8,809 nt of DNA from Gaopeijia sp032250675 (GTDB taxonomy: Bacteria > Gemmatimonadota > Gemmatimonadetes > Longimicrobiales > Gaopeijiaceae): positions 1 through 8,809 of the forward strand of contig JAVVEY010000109.1 of NCBI GenBank assembly GCA_032250675.1. Direction: 5' to 3'. Shown in pieces: positions 6,832 to 8,809 of the stretch. The notes beneath the pieces are model-generated. The model searched no databases, was not told where the DNA came from, and saw only the letters and a program-made list of their open reading frames with translations. Made by a program: the position numbers and the translations under genes. Positions within the stretch are counted from its first letter, which is position 1; the number at the start of each line of letters is the position of its first letter.

Positions 6832-6834
6832 TCG

Positions 6835-8058
6835 ATGACCCGACGCCACCGCCCCCTCCCGATCGCACTCCTCGCCGTGGTGCCGCTCGCAGCGTGCGCC
6901 GGCGAGGCGCGCGACCCCGCTGGCGATGAGGCGTCGCTCATGGAGCGTGCACGGGAGATCCACGAGCGCGTCATCACGATCGACACGCACGTCGACATCC
7001 GGGCCTCGAACTTCACGCCCGAGCAGAACTACACCGTGAACCTCCCCGGGACCCAGGTCGATCTGCCCTCGATGGAAGAGGGAGGACTCGATGTGGCGTG
7101 GCTGATCGTCTACACGGGGCAGGGAGACCTCGACCCCGAGGGGTACGCGGCGGCGTATGCGAACGCCGACGAGAAGTTCGATGCGATCCATCGACTCGTG
7201 AACGAATTCGCCCCGGATCGGATCGCCCTCGCCACGAGCTCGGACGAGGTGCGCGCGATCCAGGCCGAGGGGAAGAAGGTCGCGATGATCGGGGTCGAGA
7301 ATGCCTACCCGATCGGGACCGATCTCTCGCGCATCGAGGCGTTCCACGCGCGCGGCGCGCGCTACATCTCGCTCGCGCACAACGGCCACTCGCAGTTCTC
7401 CGATTCGAATACCGGCGAGCGCGATGGGGAGTGGCTCCACGGTGACGGGGTCACCACCGGATTGAGCGACCTCGGCCGGGCCGCACTCGCCGAGATGAAT
7501 CGCGTGGGGATCATGGTGGATGTCTCGCACCCCTCGAAGGGCGCCTTCATGGAGATGGCGCGGCTCTCGGAGGCCCCGCTGATGGCGTCGCACTCCTCGG
7601 CGCGCGCGCTCAACGACCACAGCCGCAACCTCGACGACGAACAGCTTCGCCTCCTTGCCGAGTCCGGCGGGGTGGTGCAGACGGTCGCCTTCCGGAGTTA
7701 TCTGGATGGGGAGAAGCACGCCGCGAATGTCGAGGCGCGCCGGGCGCTCGGGGACGAGAACGCCGATCCCGGCGAGGCCGCACCACCCGTCGATGTCGCG
7801 GACTTCGTGGATCACATCGATTACCTCGTCGATCTCATCGGGATCGACCACGTCGGCATCAGCTCGGACTTCGACGGTGGCGGGGGCGTGCAGGGGTGGG
7901 ACGACGCCTCCGAGACCTTCAACGTCACCCTCGAGCTCGTGCGGCGCGGCTACACCGAGGAGGAGATCGCGAAGCTCTGGGGCGGCAACCTCCTCCGCGT
8001 GCTCGACGAGACGCAGGCGGTGGCGGCACGCCTTCAGGCCGAGGCCGCGCAGCGGTAG
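6835..8058 (+). CDS. Membrane dipeptidase, peptidase family M19 (lipoprotein)
   Basis: A 407-residue zinc dipeptidase of the renal dipeptidase family. Residues 1-21 are a lipoprotein signal peptide with lipobox LAAC (C21), so the enzyme is probably anchored in a membrane and acts outside the cytoplasm. All expected metal ligands are visible: H52 and D54 in DTHVD, bridging E155 in GVENAYPIG, H232 in DVSHPS and H253 in ASHSSARAL, with catalytic D345 in SSDFDGGGG. H182 (SLAHNGHS) and R264 (HSRNLDD) fit the substrate-binding residues of human DPEP1. LSDLGRAALAEMNRVGIMVDVSH is the typical helix-strand signature of the family. The likely reaction is hydrolysis of dipeptides, possibly including D-residues at the C-terminal side. 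GGAG lies 8 nt before the start. The next gene begins 5 bp after the stop. Confidence 0.93.
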   Translation: MTRRHRPLPIALLAVVPLAACAGEARDPAGDEASLMERAREIHERVITIDTHVDIRASNFTPEQNYTVNLPGTQVDLPSMEEGGLDVAWLIVYTGQGDLDPEGYAAAYANADEKFDAIHRLVNEFAPDRIALATSSDEVRAIQAEGKKVAMIGVENAYPIGTDLSRIEAFHARGARYISLAHNGHSQFSDSNTGERDGEWLHGDGVTTGLSDLGRAALAEMNRVGIMVDVSHPSKGAFMEMARLSEAPLMASHSSARALNDHSRNLDDEQLRLLAESGGVVQTVAFRSYLDGEKHAANVEARRALGDENADPGEAAPPVDVADFVDHIDYLVDLIGIDHVGISSDFDGGGGVQGWDDASETFNVTLELVRRGYTEEEIAKLWGGNLLRVLDETQAVAARLQAEAAQR

Positions 8059-8063
8059 CGCCG

Positions 8064-8426
8064 ATGGTGGAGCTGCTCGACCTCGGGGACGACCGCGTCA
8101 TCGGGCTTCGCGTTGACGGCATGATCCGCGAGGAGGACATGCTCGCGATCACCGCCCGCGTCGAGGAGGCGCTGGAACAGCGCGACACGCTGCGGGCCTA
8201 TGTCGAGGTGGCGCGACTCACCGGGATCGAGGCGCGCGCGCTCTTCGAGGATCTGCGCCTCGCTCTCCGCCACTGGCGAAAATTCGAACGGAAGGCTGCG
8301 GTCACCGACGCCGAGTGGATCGCGCGCGTCGCCGAGATCGTCGATCCCCTCTTCCCCTCGATCGAGGTGCGCGTCTTCCCGACGACGGAGGGTGACGCCG
8401 CGCGCGACTGGATCCGTTCGGAGTAG
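8064..8426 (+). CDS. SpoIIAA-like (STAS/SEC14-type) protein
   Basis: A 120-residue soluble protein that matches the SpoIIAA-like family (PF11964) in length and signature. It opens MVELLDLGDDRVIGLRVDG, has IREEDMLAI (about 21-29), then the hallmark LALRHWRKFERKAAVTDAEW region (about 66-85) and the ending IEVRVFPTTEGDAARDWI. Proteins of this family have a small alpha/beta fold related to anti-sigma-factor antagonists and SEC14; their function is mostly unknown and no phosphorylatable serine can be assigned here. The ATG at 8064 is chosen because it gives the family N-terminus and lies 5 bp after the dipeptidase stop; upstream reading in this frame overlaps the dipeptidase gene. No good Shine-Dalgarno is seen, so translation may be coupled to the dipeptidase. 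Only 9 bp separate its stop from the convergent hydrolase gene. Confidence 0.85.
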   Translation: MVELLDLGDDRVIGLRVDGMIREEDMLAITARVEEALEQRDTLRAYVEVARLTGIEARALFEDLRLALRHWRKFERKAAVTDAEWIARVAEIVDPLFPSIEVRVFPTTEGDAARDWIRSE

Positions 8427-8435
8427 CGCCCCGGA

Positions 8436-8809
8436 TCAGCGCCCGATCGCGCGCTCCAGCGCGGGCGCGCCTCCGACGATCGGGAGCGCCAGGCGCGTGG
8501 CTTCCAGATCGAGGGTGAGCCCGGTGCCGGGGTCCGCCCAGAGGGTGAACTCGCGGTCGCTCGAGAAGATCATGAGGCCGAGCCTCTGCCCCGCCGGCAC
8601 GACCTGGTCGTCGGGCTGGAGGTCGAAGGCGAGGGTCACGAACTCGCCCGGGACGAGGGGTTCGCTCTCCCCGAGGGTGTTCCGATTCTGCGGATCCGCC
8701 CATCCGCGCGTGACGATATTCGCCGTCGGCGGCGTGCGCCGGTCGTCGCCCGCCGCGTCCCAGGGGAGTGAGACGAGCCAGACCGAGAGGTTGGCGGCGG
8801 GGCGGTCGG
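8436..8809 (-). CDS. X-Pro dipeptidyl-peptidase-like (CocE/NonD) hydrolase, C-terminal part (cut by right edge)
   Basis: The minus strand is open from the right edge to the stop TGA at 8438-8436, giving 123 residues. They match the C-terminal beta-jellyroll domain of X-Pro dipeptidyl-peptidases (PF08530). Visible marks are LSVWLVSLPW near the start, NIVTRGWADPQNRNTL, EPLVPGEFVTLAFDLQP, VVPAGQRLGLMIFSSDREFTLW, and the ending LALPIVGG followed by a short tail. RGWADPQNR and SSDREFTL are characteristic of the Xaa-Pro dipeptidyl-peptidase branch rather than cocaine esterase. The catalytic alpha/beta-hydrolase domain, signal peptide and start lie outside the window, so activity cannot be judged. 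A GTG at 8639 within this frame is internal, not a start. The gene is convergent with the SpoIIAA-like gene, and the 9-bp gap has no room for a separate terminator. Confidence 0.85.
   Translation of the reverse strand, partial: DRPAANLSVWLVSLPWDAAGDDRRTPPTANIVTRGWADPQNRNTLGESEPLVPGEFVTLAFDLQPDDQVVPAGQRLGLMIFSSDREFTLWADPGTGLTLDLEATRLALPIVGGAPALERAIGR

Larger units (their letters stand above)
6691..6834. promoter_or_regulatory. Divergent intergenic region, decarboxylase / dipeptidase
   Basis: This 144-bp gap must hold the promoters of both divergent genes, but neither shows a convincing -35/-10 pair. TACATT read on the minus strand (near 6760) and TACTGT (6791-6796, plus strand) are weak -10 candidates. 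The region contains two sets of short direct repeats, listed separately. GGAG at 6823-6826 lies 8 nt before the dipeptidase ATG and is its Shine-Dalgarno. Confidence 0.35.

Noticed and set aside
4577..6868. 763-codon minus-strand frame covering part of pntB and the whole decarboxylase
   Set aside because: It is a shadow frame that runs antisense to pntB and off-frame in the decarboxylase, with an Arg/Pro/Gly-biased product lacking motifs.
8436..8639. Separate 67-codon gene starting at GTG 8639
   Set aside because: The frame is open all the way to the right edge, and the sequence before 8639 belongs to the same X-Pro dipeptidyl-peptidase C-terminal domain.
1..8809. RNA genes, CRISPR arrays, insertion sequences, attachment sites or phage genes
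   Set aside because: No tRNA-like cloverleaf, repeat array, transposase or terminal inverted repeats were seen on either strand by reading. Weak RNA structures could be missed without a covariance search.

Overview
The window is high-GC bacterial chromosome, densely coding, with nearly every third codon position G or C. The gene mix is a DUF4399-type lipoprotein, a three-subunit proton-translocating transhydrogenase, an M19 dipeptidase lipoprotein, a SpoIIAA-like protein and an X-Pro dipeptidyl-peptidase/CocE hydrolase. Together with the codon style, this reminds me most of Gemmatimonadota. That placement is an inference from general resemblance, because no marker gene is present. I see no tRNA, rRNA, CRISPR array, insertion sequence, integrase or phage gene, and the window reads as ordinary core or accessory metabolism.

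Layout, left to right. (1) Minus strand: the 5' part of a lipoprotein gene (1-253), cut by the left edge. Upstream of it on the same strand is a large membrane protein (356-2221) that joins a ZIP-like transporter half to an SO_0444/ArsP-type (PF03773) metal-efflux permease half. (2) A 122-bp divergent gap with a perfect 12-bp palindrome that overlaps a possible extended -10 promoter. (3) Plus strand: a tightly overlapping pntA1-pntA2-pntB operon (2344-5134) for the Re/Si-specific NAD(P)+ transhydrogenase. (4) A convergent gap with a GC-rich hairpin, then a minus-strand group II pyridoxal-phosphate decarboxylase (5197-6690). (5) A 144-bp divergent gap with short direct repeats. (6) Plus strand: an M19 membrane-dipeptidase lipoprotein (6835-8058), followed 5 bp later by a SpoIIAA/STAS-like protein (8064-8426). 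(7) Minus strand, convergent and cut by the right edge: the C-terminal part of an X-Pro dipeptidyl-peptidase-like hydrolase (8436-8809).

Functionally, the transhydrogenase operon should couple NADPH formation to the proton gradient. The permease should export soft metals such as Cu or Zn. The two peptidases suggest scavenging of small peptides. The decarboxylase stands alone and its substrate cannot be read from the sequence.

Two points deserve a second look. One is the ZIP-permease fusion, whose ZIP-type metal motifs are partly lost. The other is that the transhydrogenase membrane domain has no histidine at either of the two positions where the proton-channel histidine is usually found.
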